Numbered from the stretch's first letter, positions 1 through 8,113 are shown. The stretch: DNA of 42,781 bases from an uncultured Paracoccaceae bacterium (GCA_947497065.1 CANMEQ010000009.1:1-42781), one strand, 5' to 3'. Numbers and translations: made by a program. The notes: generated by a model from the letters alone, not told the origin.

Positions 1-1
1 T

Positions 2-61
2 GCGATCCGCGAAGGCGGCCGCACAGTCGGCGCCGGCGTGGTTTCCAAAATCCACGCGTAA
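2..61 (+). CDS. tuf: Elongation factor Tu, C-terminal end (partial)
   Basis: Only the last 19 codons and the stop are present. They read AIREGGRTVGAGVVSKIHA, the near-invariant C-terminus of EF-Tu domain 3. EF-Tu carries aminoacyl-tRNA to the ribosome as a GTP complex. A second tuf gene begins at 42706 in the same orientation, so this is one of two copies about 42.6 kb apart. The next functional unit downstream is a pair of terminators at 149-224. Identity as EF-Tu is certain; whether to call it tufA or tufB cannot be settled from the window. Confidence 0.95.
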   Translation, partial: AIREGGRTVGAGVVSKIHA

Positions 62-148
62 GGGTGGCTCGGGCCTCGGGCCCGAACGCCCGCGGGTGAC
101 AGGTGACTGCGGAGCAATCACCGAGAACCCTAAGGCCAAAAACCAAAG

Positions 149-181
149 AAGCCCCTGCCTCACCGCAGGGGCTTTTCTTTT
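149..181 (+). terminator. Rho-independent terminator of tuf
   Basis: An 8-bp perfect stem, GCCCCTGC (151-158) with GCAGGGGC (165-172), has a 6-nt loop and is followed by TTTTCTTTT. It lies about 90 nt after the tuf stop and should end the upstream operon. Confidence 0.9.
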
Positions 182-194
182 GCCAACACAAAAC

Positions 195-224
195 AAAAGG
201 CCCCCGCACCAGCAGGGGCCTTTT
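195..224 (+). terminator. Second tandem terminator
   Basis: Arms AAAAGGCCCC (195-204) and GGGGCCTTTT (215-224) form a 10-bp stem with T-rich and A-rich flanks, so it could work on either strand. It sits 14 nt after the first hairpin and probably reinforces termination before the unrelated gene at 309. The rest of 62-308 shows no gene. Confidence 0.8.
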
Positions 225-308
225 CGCGCCCAAAGCTTCCGTCGCGTCCGTCTTCATGCCTTGTTAAAGGTCGCTCTCTACGAAAGGCGGGTACTCTAGA
301 GGATTCCC

Positions 309-1595
309 GTGATGACGTTCAGCATTCTGTCGCAAGCTGTAGACATTGATGTCGCCCCCAGCATGCCGGGCGAGCAGACCGAAGACTTTATCGACCTCGC
401 CCTTATGACCATGCGCAAACACCTCGATATGGAGGTGGCCTATCTCTCCGAATTCGTGGATGGGCGCGCCGTGTTTCGGGCCGTCAACGCACCGGGGCTG
501 GAAGACGTCATCAAACCGGGCGATTCGCGGGACCTGAGGGATGTGTATTGCCAACACATCCTCGAAGGCCGCCTGCCAAACGTCATTCCCGACACGAAAG
601 ACTTTGCACTCGCCCTATCCTTGCCGATCACACAGGCGGCCCCAATCGGCAGCCACGTCAGCGTCCCGATCCACCGCCAAGACGGTTCGGTGTTCGGCAT
701 GTTCTGCTGTCTCAGCCCCCATCCAAACCACACCTTGAACGACCGTGACCTCAAAGTGATGGAAACCTTTGCAGATTTGGCCACCCGCCAGTTGCACAGC
801 AACCTATATGACCGCGAAAAGAAAAGCCGCGCCCACACAGTCACTACGCGCTTCATTGCGCAGGGCCAGTTCGACATTGTGTACCAACCTGTGTTCCCGC
901 TCGGGGCCTCCACCCCCAGCGCGTTCGAAGCATTGTGCCGGTTCCACAGCACACCCTACCGGCCCCCGAACGAATGGTTCGAAGATGTGCGCATGTGCGG
1001 GCGCCACGTCGACCTCGAACTTGCCGCAATCGAAAAAGCGCTGTTCGCCATCGTCGATTGGCCCGATGATATCTACCTGACCCTTAATGCCTCCCCCAGC
1101 ACGATCACATCCGGTCGCCTGCTGCCGGTTCTCCTGCCGTTTGGCCCGCAGCGGCTTGTTGTCGAAGTGACCGAACATGAAATGGTCGATGATAATGACG
1201 CCTTCCGCGCAGCCCTGTCCGAACTTACGAATCAAGGGGTGCGGATCGCCATCGACGATGTCGGAACCGGATATTCCGGCCTCACCCAAATCCTCAGCAC
1301 GCAACCGGATTTTATCAAACTCGACATGGGCCTCGTGCGCCACATCGATACGGACACCTCACGTCAGGCCTTGGTCCTCGGTTTGGCCCAATTCGGTCGC
1401 GCGATGGAGGCCAAATTGATCGCAGAGGGGGTCGAGACCGATCTTGAGTATGAAACGTTGAAAACACTGGGCGTGCAGCTCGTACAGGGCTACCTGCTTG
1501 GCCGCCCTGGCGACAGGTCCGCCGCCGCCGCTTGGTTCCAACCCGACCCCTGTGAACTGGACCAGCAAGGCAGCGCTGTGTCCCGCATGAATTAA
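309..1595 (+). CDS. GAF-EAL domain cyclic-di-GMP phosphodiesterase
   Basis: A soluble 428-residue protein. Residues ~15-165 form a GAF-type sensor domain and residues ~175-410 an EAL domain, the family that hydrolyses cyclic di-GMP to pGpG. The expected catalytic signature is intact: FEALCRF near 205, an Asn in TLNASPS, Glu in VVEVTEHE, the Asp pair in AIDDVGTGYSGL, Lys in FIKLD, then AEGVET and QGYLLGRP. Activity is therefore likely. No GGDEF domain, transmembrane segment or signal peptide is visible, so it should act in the cytoplasm on an unknown GAF ligand. The start is ambiguous: GTG at 309 is followed directly by ATG at 312, with an AGAGGA ribosome site just upstream. The gene stands alone after the tuf terminators. 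Confidence 0.9.
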   Translation: MMTFSILSQAVDIDVAPSMPGEQTEDFIDLALMTMRKHLDMEVAYLSEFVDGRAVFRAVNAPGLEDVIKPGDSRDLRDVYCQHILEGRLPNVIPDTKDFALALSLPITQAAPIGSHVSVPIHRQDGSVFGMFCCLSPHPNHTLNDRDLKVMETFADLATRQLHSNLYDREKKSRAHTVTTRFIAQGQFDIVYQPVFPLGASTPSAFEALCRFHSTPYRPPNEWFEDVRMCGRHVDLELAAIEKALFAIVDWPDDIYLTLNASPSTITSGRLLPVLLPFGPQRLVVEVTEHEMVDDNDAFRAALSELTNQGVRIAIDDVGTGYSGLTQILSTQPDFIKLDMGLVRHIDTDTSRQALVLGLAQFGRAMEAKLIAEGVETDLEYETLKTLGVQLVQGYLLGRPGDRSAAAAWFQPDPCELDQQGSAVSRMN

Positions 1596-1766
1596 CCACG
1601 CCAAACAGGCAGCCAAAGGCACTCAAGCATCCCACGCGCGGCACCCCGCGCAGCAACGCCAAATCCGCCAGCGACCTTTCGCTCGGCGTGTCACAAAGCC
1701 GTCACAAAGCAGTGTGCGGCGCCCTGCAGGCCTTTACCAGCCGCGCCGCCACCCCATTTTACCGCC

Positions 1767-2507
1767 ATGGCCTCAACGATACCCTCATCCCCCGCGCTCG
1801 CGCGGATCACCCGCATGACTTGGAATGGCGTGCCCGCGTGGTGCAAACGCCCCGAAACCCTATCCCTGCGGTATCGGCTCCAAAAAGGTGACCCGCAGAA
1901 ATCCTTTCAGACGGAACTGCAAACCTACAAAATGCTCGCCGCGCGCGGCCTTCCGGGCCCCGAAGTGCTCTCGGCCCACAGCAACTACATCGTCTTCAAA
2001 CACGCGGGCGTCACATTGCGCGCAATCCTCAAAGACAAAACCACCCCCCAAAGCTGCGCCGATGACGCACTCACCGCCGCCGCCCGTGCCTTGGCGCAGC
2101 TGCACAGCCGCGGCGTTGCCCATGGCCGTCCCGCCCCGCGCGATATTTGTTTGGACAACAGGGGGAAGGTTACTTTCCTCGATTGGGAATTCTACGCCCA
2201 GCGGCGCAACACCCCCCGCGGTTTCGCCCGCGATTTCATCGTGTTCACGTTTTTCGCAACCGCATGCGCAGGCGGCACGCCAACCGGCATGGCTGCAGCA
2301 ACACGCACCTATCTCGCCATCGCCCCAGACCCCGTAGCCGATCAAATCCTCAAAACCGTCTCACGGCTCGAAATCCTTCAATCCATCCTGTCTCCCGTGC
2401 TTCGGCGGTTTTCCCACAAACCCGACATTGCCGCGATCCAGCCCACCTTGGCCTTCCTCAAAGATCAGGCGCAACGATTCACCGATGATCGAAAACCAAG
2501 CGGCTGA
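1767..2507 (+). CDS. Kinase-fold protein (LPS-kinase/InaA-like) with altered catalytic loop
   Basis: A 246-residue protein with the layout of small bacterial kinase-fold proteins of the WaaP/InaA/Bud32 type. The segment after LHSRGVA resembles the catalytic loop, but the expected HGD-L-x-P-x-N appears as HGRPAPRD (residues 119-126). The catalytic Asp position thus holds Arg121 and the Asn position holds Asp126. The metal-binding DFG/DFE motif reads DWE at 139-141. This may be a family variant or a pseudokinase; I cannot tell which, nor name the substrate. There is no good ribosome site before the ATG at 1767, and an internal ATG at 1815 is possible. It is a monocistronic gene, 172 nt after the EAL gene. 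Confidence 0.65.
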   Translation: MASTIPSSPALARITRMTWNGVPAWCKRPETLSLRYRLQKGDPQKSFQTELQTYKMLAARGLPGPEVLSAHSNYIVFKHAGVTLRAILKDKTTPQSCADDALTAAARALAQLHSRGVAHGRPAPRDICLDNRGKVTFLDWEFYAQRRNTPRGFARDFIVFTFFATACAGGTPTGMAAATRTYLAIAPDPVADQILKTVSRLEILQSILSPVLRRFSHKPDIAAIQPTLAFLKDQAQRFTDDRKPSG

Positions 2508-2719
2508 TCAAAACTATTGCAGAAATTAACCAGATGACCGCAGATCTTTGCATAATTTACCTGCAATCGAGAAAATAAAAGGCAGACGACCCGCAGTCCC
2601 CCCTATAGGCTCAAAGTTGTATTCCGCGAAAACGGAATCGCGCAGACGCTGACACAGATCGGCGCGGGGGTATTGGCCATCAGGTCAAAACCCCTCAACG
2701 GATGAAAGCGAGGGATAAA

Positions 2720-3157
2720 ATGTCTTTGAAACTGGTTGTCGGACTGGATGGTCATAGCACGGGCGAAAAAGCCTTGGCGCATGCCCAAACCATGGCCGAA
2801 AAAAGCGATGGCTGCGAACTGATCGCGGTCTATATCATCGAATGGTCTCCATTCACCTTCCAAACCGCAGAAGAAAACGCGCAGCGCCACAAACGCCGCG
2901 AAGAAGAGATCGCAATCGCGATGGAACGTGTGGTCACACCCGCCGTCACCGCAATGAGCGACGCAGGTCTTACGATCAAAGGCGTTGTCCGTCACGGCAA
3001 CGTGGCTGATGTGTTGGATGACATCGCCAAAAAAGCGGGCGCAGACCAAATCATCGTGGGCCGCTCCAGCGACAATGGCCTGTCCAGCCGCATCTTCGGC
3101 AGCGCCACCAGCAACCTCGTGATGAGCGCCTCAGTGCCCGTCACCGTTGTCGTTTAA
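2720..3157 (+). CDS. Universal stress protein, UspA family
   Basis: A 145-residue single Usp domain. It starts MSLKLVVGLDG and ends with the nucleotide-binding signature IIVGRSS...GLSSRIFGSAT (G-x2-G-x9-G-S/T type), so it is probably an ATP-binding Usp. The start at 2720 is preferred because GAGGG sits 5-6 nt upstream; an in-frame ATG at 2702 lacks such a site. The stop is only 12 nt before the alanine symporter gene, so the two are very likely co-transcribed. Usp proteins paired with transporters are commonly regarded as regulators or chaperones of the transporter, but that role is inference here. Confidence 0.9.
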   Translation: MSLKLVVGLDGHSTGEKALAHAQTMAEKSDGCELIAVYIIEWSPFTFQTAEENAQRHKRREEEIAIAMERVVTPAVTAMSDAGLTIKGVVRHGNVADVLDDIAKKAGADQIIVGRSSDNGLSSRIFGSATSNLVMSASVPVTVVV

Positions 3158-3169
3158 GGGGGACATCTT

Positions 3170-4720
3170 ATGAACATTTTTACAAAACTTCTTACACTCC
3201 TCGGCGCGCTCGCCATGGCCAGCCCGGCCATGGCGCAAGAGGCCATGTCGCTTGATGAAAAAGTAAACCAAGCCTTCGCAAACGCGACCGGCCCGTTCGT
3301 CAGCTTCATCTTCGCACCCATTCCCGGCACATCCTTCCCATGGATCGTCATGTGGCTGGTCATCGGCGCGACCGTGTTCACCCTTTACTTTGCCTTCGTG
3401 CAATTCCGGTTCTTCGGCCACGCGATCTCCTTGGTCAAAGGCGACTATTCCAACCCCGATGATGCGGGCGAAGTCAGCCACTTTCAGGCGCTGGCAACCG
3501 CGCTGTCCGGCACCGTCGGCTTGGGCAACATCGCCGGTGTTGCTGTGGCCGTCGGCATCGGTGGTCCGGGTGCAACCTTCTGGATGATCCTTGCGGGTCT
3601 GCTGGGCATGGCGTCCAAATTCACCGAATGTACGCTGGGCGTGAAATACCGCAACGAATACCCAGACGGCACCGTCTCCGGTGGCCCGATGTACTACATG
3701 TCCAAAGGCTTCGATGAATTGGGCCTTCCGGGCGGTAAAATCCTCGCCATCTTGTTCTCGATCTTCTGTATCTTGGGCGCATTCGGCGGCGGCAACATGT
3801 TCCAGGCCAACCAAGCGCACGCAGCCATCACCGGTCTCACCGGCGAATACCCCGGCTGGATCACGGGCATCGTCTTTGCGGCAATCGTCTTTGCTGTCAT
3901 CGTCGGTGGCGTGAAATCCATCGCCCGCGTGACGGAAAAAGTCGTGCCATTCATGGGCATCATGTACGTCGGTGCAGCGCTCGTTGTTCTCATCGTGAAC
4001 TACAACATGATCGGCTGGGCCTTTGGTCAAATCTTCGCAGGCGCCTTCACAGGTCTCGGCGTTGCAGGCGGCATGGTTGGTGCCTTGATCCAAGGCTTCA
4101 AACGCGCGGCCTTCTCCAACGAAGCAGGCGTCGGCTCTGCGGCCATCGCGCACTCCGCGGTGAAAACCAAAGAACCCATCACCGAAGGTTTCGTCTCTTT
4201 GCTTGAGCCGCTGATCGACACTGTTGTGATCTGTACAATGACCGCGCTGGTCATCATCATTTCCCAACAGCTGATCGTTGATGCGGACACAGGCAACTAC
4301 ATGCTGAACGAAGCCGGCAGCGCCATTGCTACGGTTGACGGCAACACAGGTGTGGCTCTCACAGCTGCGGCCTTCGGCTCCGCCATCAGCTGGTTCCCGT
4401 TTGTACTGGCGATCGCGGTCATCTTGTTCGCTTTCTCCACGATGATTTCATGGTCCTACTACGGCCTGAAAGCATGGACGTACTTGTTCGGCGAAGGTGA
4501 AACCACAGAACTGGTCTTCAAGGTCATCTTCTGTATCTTCATCGTCATCGGTGCCGCCGCCAGCCTTGGCCCGGTTATCGACTTCTCCGATGCGGCAATC
4601 TTCGCCATGGCTGTGGTCAACATTACCGCCCTCTACTTCCTGATGAAACTGGTCCGGGCCGAGCTTGTGTCCTACAGCGACCGTTTGAAAGCGGGCGTCA
4701 TCAAAAAGTACGAGCACTAA
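3170..4720 (+). CDS. Sodium:alanine symporter, AGCS family
   Basis: A 516-residue polytopic inner-membrane protein of the alanine/glycine:cation symporter family. Recognisable motifs include GTVGLGNIAGVAVAV, GGPMYYMSKG, the family stretch AFSNEAGVGSAAIAHSAVKT, and many hydrophobic segments. It begins with a signal-like peptide (cleavage plausible after SPAMA, residue ~22) and a short periplasmic segment, as seen in the longer AGCS members. It should take up alanine or glycine with Na+. A strong AAGGGGG site precedes the ATG. A GC-rich hairpin follows the stop. It forms a two-gene unit with the Usp gene. Confidence 0.93.
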   Translation: MNIFTKLLTLLGALAMASPAMAQEAMSLDEKVNQAFANATGPFVSFIFAPIPGTSFPWIVMWLVIGATVFTLYFAFVQFRFFGHAISLVKGDYSNPDDAGEVSHFQALATALSGTVGLGNIAGVAVAVGIGGPGATFWMILAGLLGMASKFTECTLGVKYRNEYPDGTVSGGPMYYMSKGFDELGLPGGKILAILFSIFCILGAFGGGNMFQANQAHAAITGLTGEYPGWITGIVFAAIVFAVIVGGVKSIARVTEKVVPFMGIMYVGAALVVLIVNYNMIGWAFGQIFAGAFTGLGVAGGMVGALIQGFKRAAFSNEAGVGSAAIAHSAVKTKEPITEGFVSLLEPLIDTVVICTMTALVIIISQQLIVDADTGNYMLNEAGSAIATVDGNTGVALTAAAFGSAISWFPFVLAIAVILFAFSTMISWSYYGLKAWTYLFGEGETTELVFKVIFCIFIVIGAAASLGPVIDFSDAAIFAMAVVNITALYFLMKLVRAELVSYSDRLKAGVIKKYEH

Positions 4721-4724
4721 ACCC

Positions 4725-4751
4725 TTTGGGGCGGCCTCGTGTCGCCCCAAA
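4725..4751 (+). terminator. GC-rich hairpin after the alanine symporter
   Basis: A 9-bp stem, TTTGGGGCG (4725-4733) with CGCCCCAAA (4743-4751), lies directly after the stop codon. The trailing T-tract is weak (CCTTTA), so termination may be partial. Confidence 0.6.
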
Positions 4752-4863
4752 CCTTTACCCGCCCCGCGGTCGCCGTTAAACTCATCGCAACCGACGGAGG
4801 CACCAATGATTACCACGCTTTGATCTTTGACCCATTCATTCATTGACCAAAGGACGGCACATC

Positions 4864-5532
4864 ATGGCCCCACTTCCCCCACGCGATTTTCCCGCAGCGG
4901 ACACCGCTCACCCCGTTATCCTGCCCGATGGCACGCACCACAAAGGCACCGTCTTTCTGCGCGCGGTCGTCGATCACCCGCAATTTCAGGTCGGCGCATA
5001 TACCTACGCTAGCGCCCATCAGCCCCCCGCCGATTGGGGCCACCACTTGGCGCCCTACCTCTTTCCGCAAAGCCCCGAACGGCTGATCATCGGCAAGTTC
5101 TGCCAGATCGCCGATGGCGTGACGTTTATCACCGCCTCCGCCAACCACCGCTACGATGGGTTCTCCAGCTTTCCCTTCGCCGTCTTCCTCGACATGGATC
5201 GCAAACGCCCCTCCATGCCCGACGCAGGCCCCGACACCGTGATCGGCCACGACGTGTGGTTTGGCGCGGGGGCCAAAATCCTGCCGGGCGCAAACATCGG
5301 CTCAGGCTCTATCATCGGGGCAGGGGCCGTGGTGGCGGGCACCATCCCGCCCTACAGCATCGTCACCGGTAACCCCGCGCGCATCACCCGCCAGCGGTTT
5401 GACCCGCAAACGGTGCAAGCCCTGCTCGATATCGCGTGGTGGGATTGGCCCATCGAGGCCATCACCGCCGCAGAAGCCGCCATCTGCGGCGGTGATATCG
5501 CAGCATTACGCGCCGCCGCCCCCCTAAAATAA
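4864..5532 (+). CDS. CatB/Vat-like hexapeptide O-acetyltransferase
   Basis: A 222-residue acetyltransferase of the xenobiotic acyltransferase (left-handed beta-helix) family. The typical central segment is IGKFCQIADGVTFITA followed by NHRYDGFSSFPF. The His in NHR corresponds to the catalytic His of CatB/VatD. C-terminal hexapeptide repeats follow (GHDVWFGAGAKILPGANIG, IIGAGAVVAGTIPPYSIVTG), ending NPARITRQRF. It would transfer acetyl from acetyl-CoA to a hydroxyl group. Such proteins are often labelled chloramphenicol or streptogramin acetyltransferases, but the natural substrate is unknown and resistance should not be assumed. The ATG at 4864 is chosen over a TTG at 4843 because AAGGAC lies 8-9 nt upstream of it. 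No obvious operon partner. Confidence 0.88.
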   Translation: MAPLPPRDFPAADTAHPVILPDGTHHKGTVFLRAVVDHPQFQVGAYTYASAHQPPADWGHHLAPYLFPQSPERLIIGKFCQIADGVTFITASANHRYDGFSSFPFAVFLDMDRKRPSMPDAGPDTVIGHDVWFGAGAKILPGANIGSGSIIGAGAVVAGTIPPYSIVTGNPARITRQRFDPQTVQALLDIAWWDWPIEAITAAEAAICGGDIAALRAAAPLK

Positions 5533-5618
5533 CGGCGACCCAAACAAACAGCCCCACCCGCAAACGCGGTGCAGTGTTTTCCATAGCCACTGCGCCGCGA
5601 CCCCGCTAAACTCCGCCC

Positions 5619-6572
5619 ATGGGCAGACTTTTATTCGCATTCCTACCGTGGTGGATGTTCGCGTTTTTCGCGTTCACCTTCGGATCATTGGCCGTGGCCT
5701 TCTTCGATGAATACCGCGCCGTCCAAGTCGAAGAATTCTACGCCCTGAACGAAGGCCCCCCTGCGGCAACCGCCCTCGAATCGTTCAACGCAAACCAACA
5801 CATCGGCTACCTCGATGAAGTCCACGTCGAGGGGCAAATCCTCGCCAACTTCGGCGTGCTGCGGCTGCATGGCGAAGGCGCCGACTATGACGGCATCGTG
5901 CTGGGCACCACCGATGGCGTGCCCCGCGCCGTCGTTCTGTTCGACAGCCTGTCGTCGGACCGCGAAATCAACCAACTCATCAGCACAGCCACTGCCGACA
6001 ACCGTGTCGCCGTGCGCGGCTTTGTTACCTCCACCCGCCGCACCGAGGTCGAGCGTGAAATCACCCGCCGTGGCTTCTCCGGTCGCGCAGTCCTCACCGT
6101 TGAACCCTTCTTCGGCAGCCGCACGGCGGCCATCAACGCGCAAGTCCAAGACGCGCAAATCCTGTTCTTCATCGTCACCGGCGTCGCGGCCTTGTTTGCC
6201 GTCTTGGCCCTGTGGCGCTTCCGGCGCTGGCGCAAACGGCGCGCGGCGAAAAAACTGCGGCGCGCGGCCAAACGCGGCCAACCACTGCCCGCAACGCCCC
6301 CTCAAACAGCGGTCAAACCGCAACCCAAACCGCAAAAATCACAGCCAGCCACACCCTGGGGCACGCCCCAGCAGCCCCCTCAACACCCGCGCCCCACACC
6401 GGCCGCACGCACAAAACCGCACCCCGAACCAGAGGCCTCCACCCAAGCACCGCCCTTCAAAAGCGTATTCCCCGGCGGCGGCTCCGGCTTCCGTTTCAAA
6501 ACCTCAGATGAAATCGTGCGCCAATACTTCGGCACCATAACCAACATATCCCGCTCAAACTCGTCGTCTTGA
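5619..6572 (+). CDS. Two-helix membrane protein, proline-rich tail, unknown function
   Basis: A 317-residue protein not assigned to a family. A transmembrane helix near residues 5-28 is followed by a mostly hydrophilic ~150-residue domain containing strand-like stretches (VEGQILANFGVLRL, NRVAVRGFVTS). A second helix spans ~181-203, then comes a strongly basic stretch (RRWRKRRAAKKLRRAAKR) and a long Pro/Gln/Ala-rich tail. The outline, two helices flanking an extracytoplasmic domain, recalls SURF1 topology, but no SURF1 motif is evident. The basic stretch after helix 2 predicts a cytoplasmic tail. The gene ends about 50 nt before tRNA-Trp. Coding potential is supported by length and codon bias. 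Confidence 0.7.
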   Translation: MGRLLFAFLPWWMFAFFAFTFGSLAVAFFDEYRAVQVEEFYALNEGPPAATALESFNANQHIGYLDEVHVEGQILANFGVLRLHGEGADYDGIVLGTTDGVPRAVVLFDSLSSDREINQLISTATADNRVAVRGFVTSTRRTEVEREITRRGFSGRAVLTVEPFFGSRTAAINAQVQDAQILFFIVTGVAALFAVLALWRFRRWRKRRAAKKLRRAAKRGQPLPATPPQTAVKPQPKPQKSQPATPWGTPQQPPQHPRPTPAARTKPHPEPEASTQAPPFKSVFPGGGSGFRFKTSDEIVRQYFGTITNISRSNSSS

Positions 6573-6584
6573 TGCGGTTTGGTG

Positions 6585-6613
6585 TTGCCAACCGCCGCGA
6601 CCCTCGGTATTCC
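6585..6613 (+). promoter_or_regulatory. Candidate promoter of tRNA-Trp
   Basis: TTGCCA (6585-6590), a 17-nt spacer and TATTCC (6608-6613) would place the start about 5 nt before the tRNA. The -10 is a partial match only. Confidence 0.5.
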
Positions 6614-6624
6614 GACCTCGGCTT

Positions 6625-6700
6625 AGGGGTTTAGCTCAGTTGGTAGAGCGACGGTCTCCAAAACCGTAGGTCGTGGGTTCGAGCCCCTCAGCCCCTGCCA
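6625..6700 (+). tRNA. tRNA-Trp (anticodon CCA)
   Basis: A full 76-nt cloverleaf. The acceptor stem AGGGGTT pairs with AGCCCCT (6690-6696, one G-U pair). The D arm is GCTC/GAGC and the anticodon stem ACGGT/ACCGT. The loop CTCCAAA contains CCA, the T arm carries GGTTCGAGC, the discriminator is G6697 and CCA (6698-6700) is encoded. In proteobacteria this tRNA gene commonly lies just before secE-nusG; here one extra gene separates them. Confidence 0.97.
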
Positions 6701-6787
6701 AGCCACACCGCGCAGCCCCGTATCGCTGCGCCACGTCACCGTTTGTCAGGCGTGCGTGTATCCCGCCGGGAGAGTGTTTTGCCCAAA

Positions 6788-7660
6788 ATGCCGCGATCCA
6801 TTGCTGTGCATATCGGTGCCCATAAAACCGCATCCACACACCTGCAAAAAACGCTCCACACCAACAAAGCCCTCCTGTCCGAAGACGATATTCGCTTTTT
6901 TGGCCCCAACTACCTGCGGCGCAAGGGGCGCTCGCTCGAAGCGATGTTCAATCTGTCGTTTTCAAATTCGCCCGCCCCGCGCCGCAAACCCCATGATCAA
7001 TTGGCGTTTCTGGCAAAAGGCCACAACCGGCTGGTCTTCTCTGAAGAAAACATCGCTGGTCGTTTGACCGACACCCAAGGGCGCATGTCCTTCCCGCTTT
7101 ACCCCGATGCTCCCGCGCGCATCGCAGAGCTGGTCGCAGCTTTCGCGCCGATCCAGCCGCAAATCTTCCTCGCGGTCCGTAACCCGGCGGCCTACATGAC
7201 CTCCGTCTACAGCCAAACCCTGTTTGGCGTGCCAAACATCGGGCCGCGCACATTCCGCATGCTGAACGACTGGCGCAATGTGGATTGGGCCGAGTATGTC
7301 ACCCGCCTGCGGGCGATTCCCAATGTGGGCGAAATCGTCGTCTGGCGCCAAGAAGCCTATGCGCAGAATCAGCGCCCCATCTTGCGCAAACTTCTGCGCT
7401 GGCGTACCGGCCCGCGCGTCGATGTCCTCGAAAACCGCGTCCACCGGGGCCTCTCGCGCGCCGCAGTCCGCACCACCTTGGAACTGGCCGCCGCAGGCGA
7501 AACAGGCTCGCTCGCCTCCGACGCGCGCCGCGCTTTTCCCGTAAACGACGAAAACCAACCGTTCAAACTCTACGCCACCCCCACCTTCGCACAGGCCGAG
7601 GCCGTCTACGCCGCCCAAATCGCCCAAATCCAAGCGATGGATGGCGTGATCGTGCTGTAA
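6788..7660 (+). CDS. Sulfotransferase-like P-loop protein
   Basis: A ~290-residue protein that begins with a PAPS-type P-loop, HIGAHKTASTHLQ (GxxKTxST, residues ~8-20). It carries a likely 3'-phosphate-binding segment, FLAVRNPAAYMTSVYSQ (R-x-P...S-x-Y). These are hallmarks of the sulfotransferase fold, which transfers sulfate from PAPS to a hydroxyl or amine. The acceptor is unknown; related genes are often involved in surface polysaccharides. No signal peptide. The start is uncertain: ATG at 6788 is closest to the conserved strand, but TTG at 6779 lies 5 nt after GGGAGA (6768-6773) and may be the real one. It sits between tRNA-Trp and secE, an unusual position. Confidence 0.75.
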   Translation: MPRSIAVHIGAHKTASTHLQKTLHTNKALLSEDDIRFFGPNYLRRKGRSLEAMFNLSFSNSPAPRRKPHDQLAFLAKGHNRLVFSEENIAGRLTDTQGRMSFPLYPDAPARIAELVAAFAPIQPQIFLAVRNPAAYMTSVYSQTLFGVPNIGPRTFRMLNDWRNVDWAEYVTRLRAIPNVGEIVVWRQEAYAQNQRPILRKLLRWRTGPRVDVLENRVHRGLSRAAVRTTLELAAAGETGSLASDARRAFPVNDENQPFKLYATPTFAQAEAVYAAQIAQIQAMDGVIVL

Positions 7661-7752
7661 CATCCCGCTTCACCCCGTTACGCGTCCCATAAGGGTTGAA
7701 AACCTGCGCCAACACGGCTACGTGCAACACGTCTCAGATCAAAGGACAGACC

Positions 7753-7947
7753 ATGGCCAAAACGTCTCCTATGCAATTCATCCAACAAGTGCGCGCCGAA
7801 ATCGGCAAAGTGGCTTGGCCAACGCGTCGCGAAGTGACCCTGACCACCATCATGGTGCTGATCATGGCCACCGTGATGGCGCTGTTCTTCACCTTGGTCG
7901 ATCTGGTCATCCGGTCCGGCCTCGAAGGCGTGCTAAACGCATTCTAA
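7753..7947 (+). CDS. secE: Preprotein translocase subunit SecE
   Basis: A 64-residue single-span SecE. It has the conserved cytoplasmic amphipathic segment FIQQVRAEIGKVAWPTRREV followed by one membrane helix (TIMVLIMATVMALFFTLVDLV). SecE clamps SecY in the SecYEG channel. The ATG at 7753 has AAAGGA 7 nt upstream; upstream in-frame codons are not SecE-like. It is followed by nusG after 166 nt containing a hairpin. Confidence 0.96.
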   Translation: MAKTSPMQFIQQVRAEIGKVAWPTRREVTLTTIMVLIMATVMALFFTLVDLVIRSGLEGVLNAF

Positions 7948-8028
7948 TCGCCCGCGTTAATTGAACGCAGTGCCGATTGCCCCCTTGCAGAAACGGGGCG
8001 GCCACGCTAAGAATCCCCCAGTTTTGAT

Positions 8029-8062
8029 GGCGTGCAACGGATAAGTTGCACGCCGCTTTTAT
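8029..8062 (+). terminator. Terminator-like hairpin between secE and nusG
   Basis: A 10-bp perfect stem, GGCGTGCAAC (8029-8038) with GTTGCACGCC (8045-8054), has a 6-nt loop and is followed by GCTTTTATTT. It could attenuate read-through from secE into nusG, or stabilise the secE mRNA end. Confidence 0.6.
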
Positions 8063-8113
8063 TTCCGGGACTCCCAAAACGGGCGTCACCAAGACCAAAG
8101 GGTGTCATAGATC

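Noticed and set aside
3131-4267. A 378-residue minus-strand frame opposite the alanine symporter
   Set aside because: It is antisense to a clear AGCS transporter; its His/Asp-rich composition is an artefact of codon bias.
4864-5532. A chloramphenicol resistance gene
   Set aside because: The CatB/Vat-like family is broad and this is a chromosomal housekeeping context; the substrate cannot be inferred.
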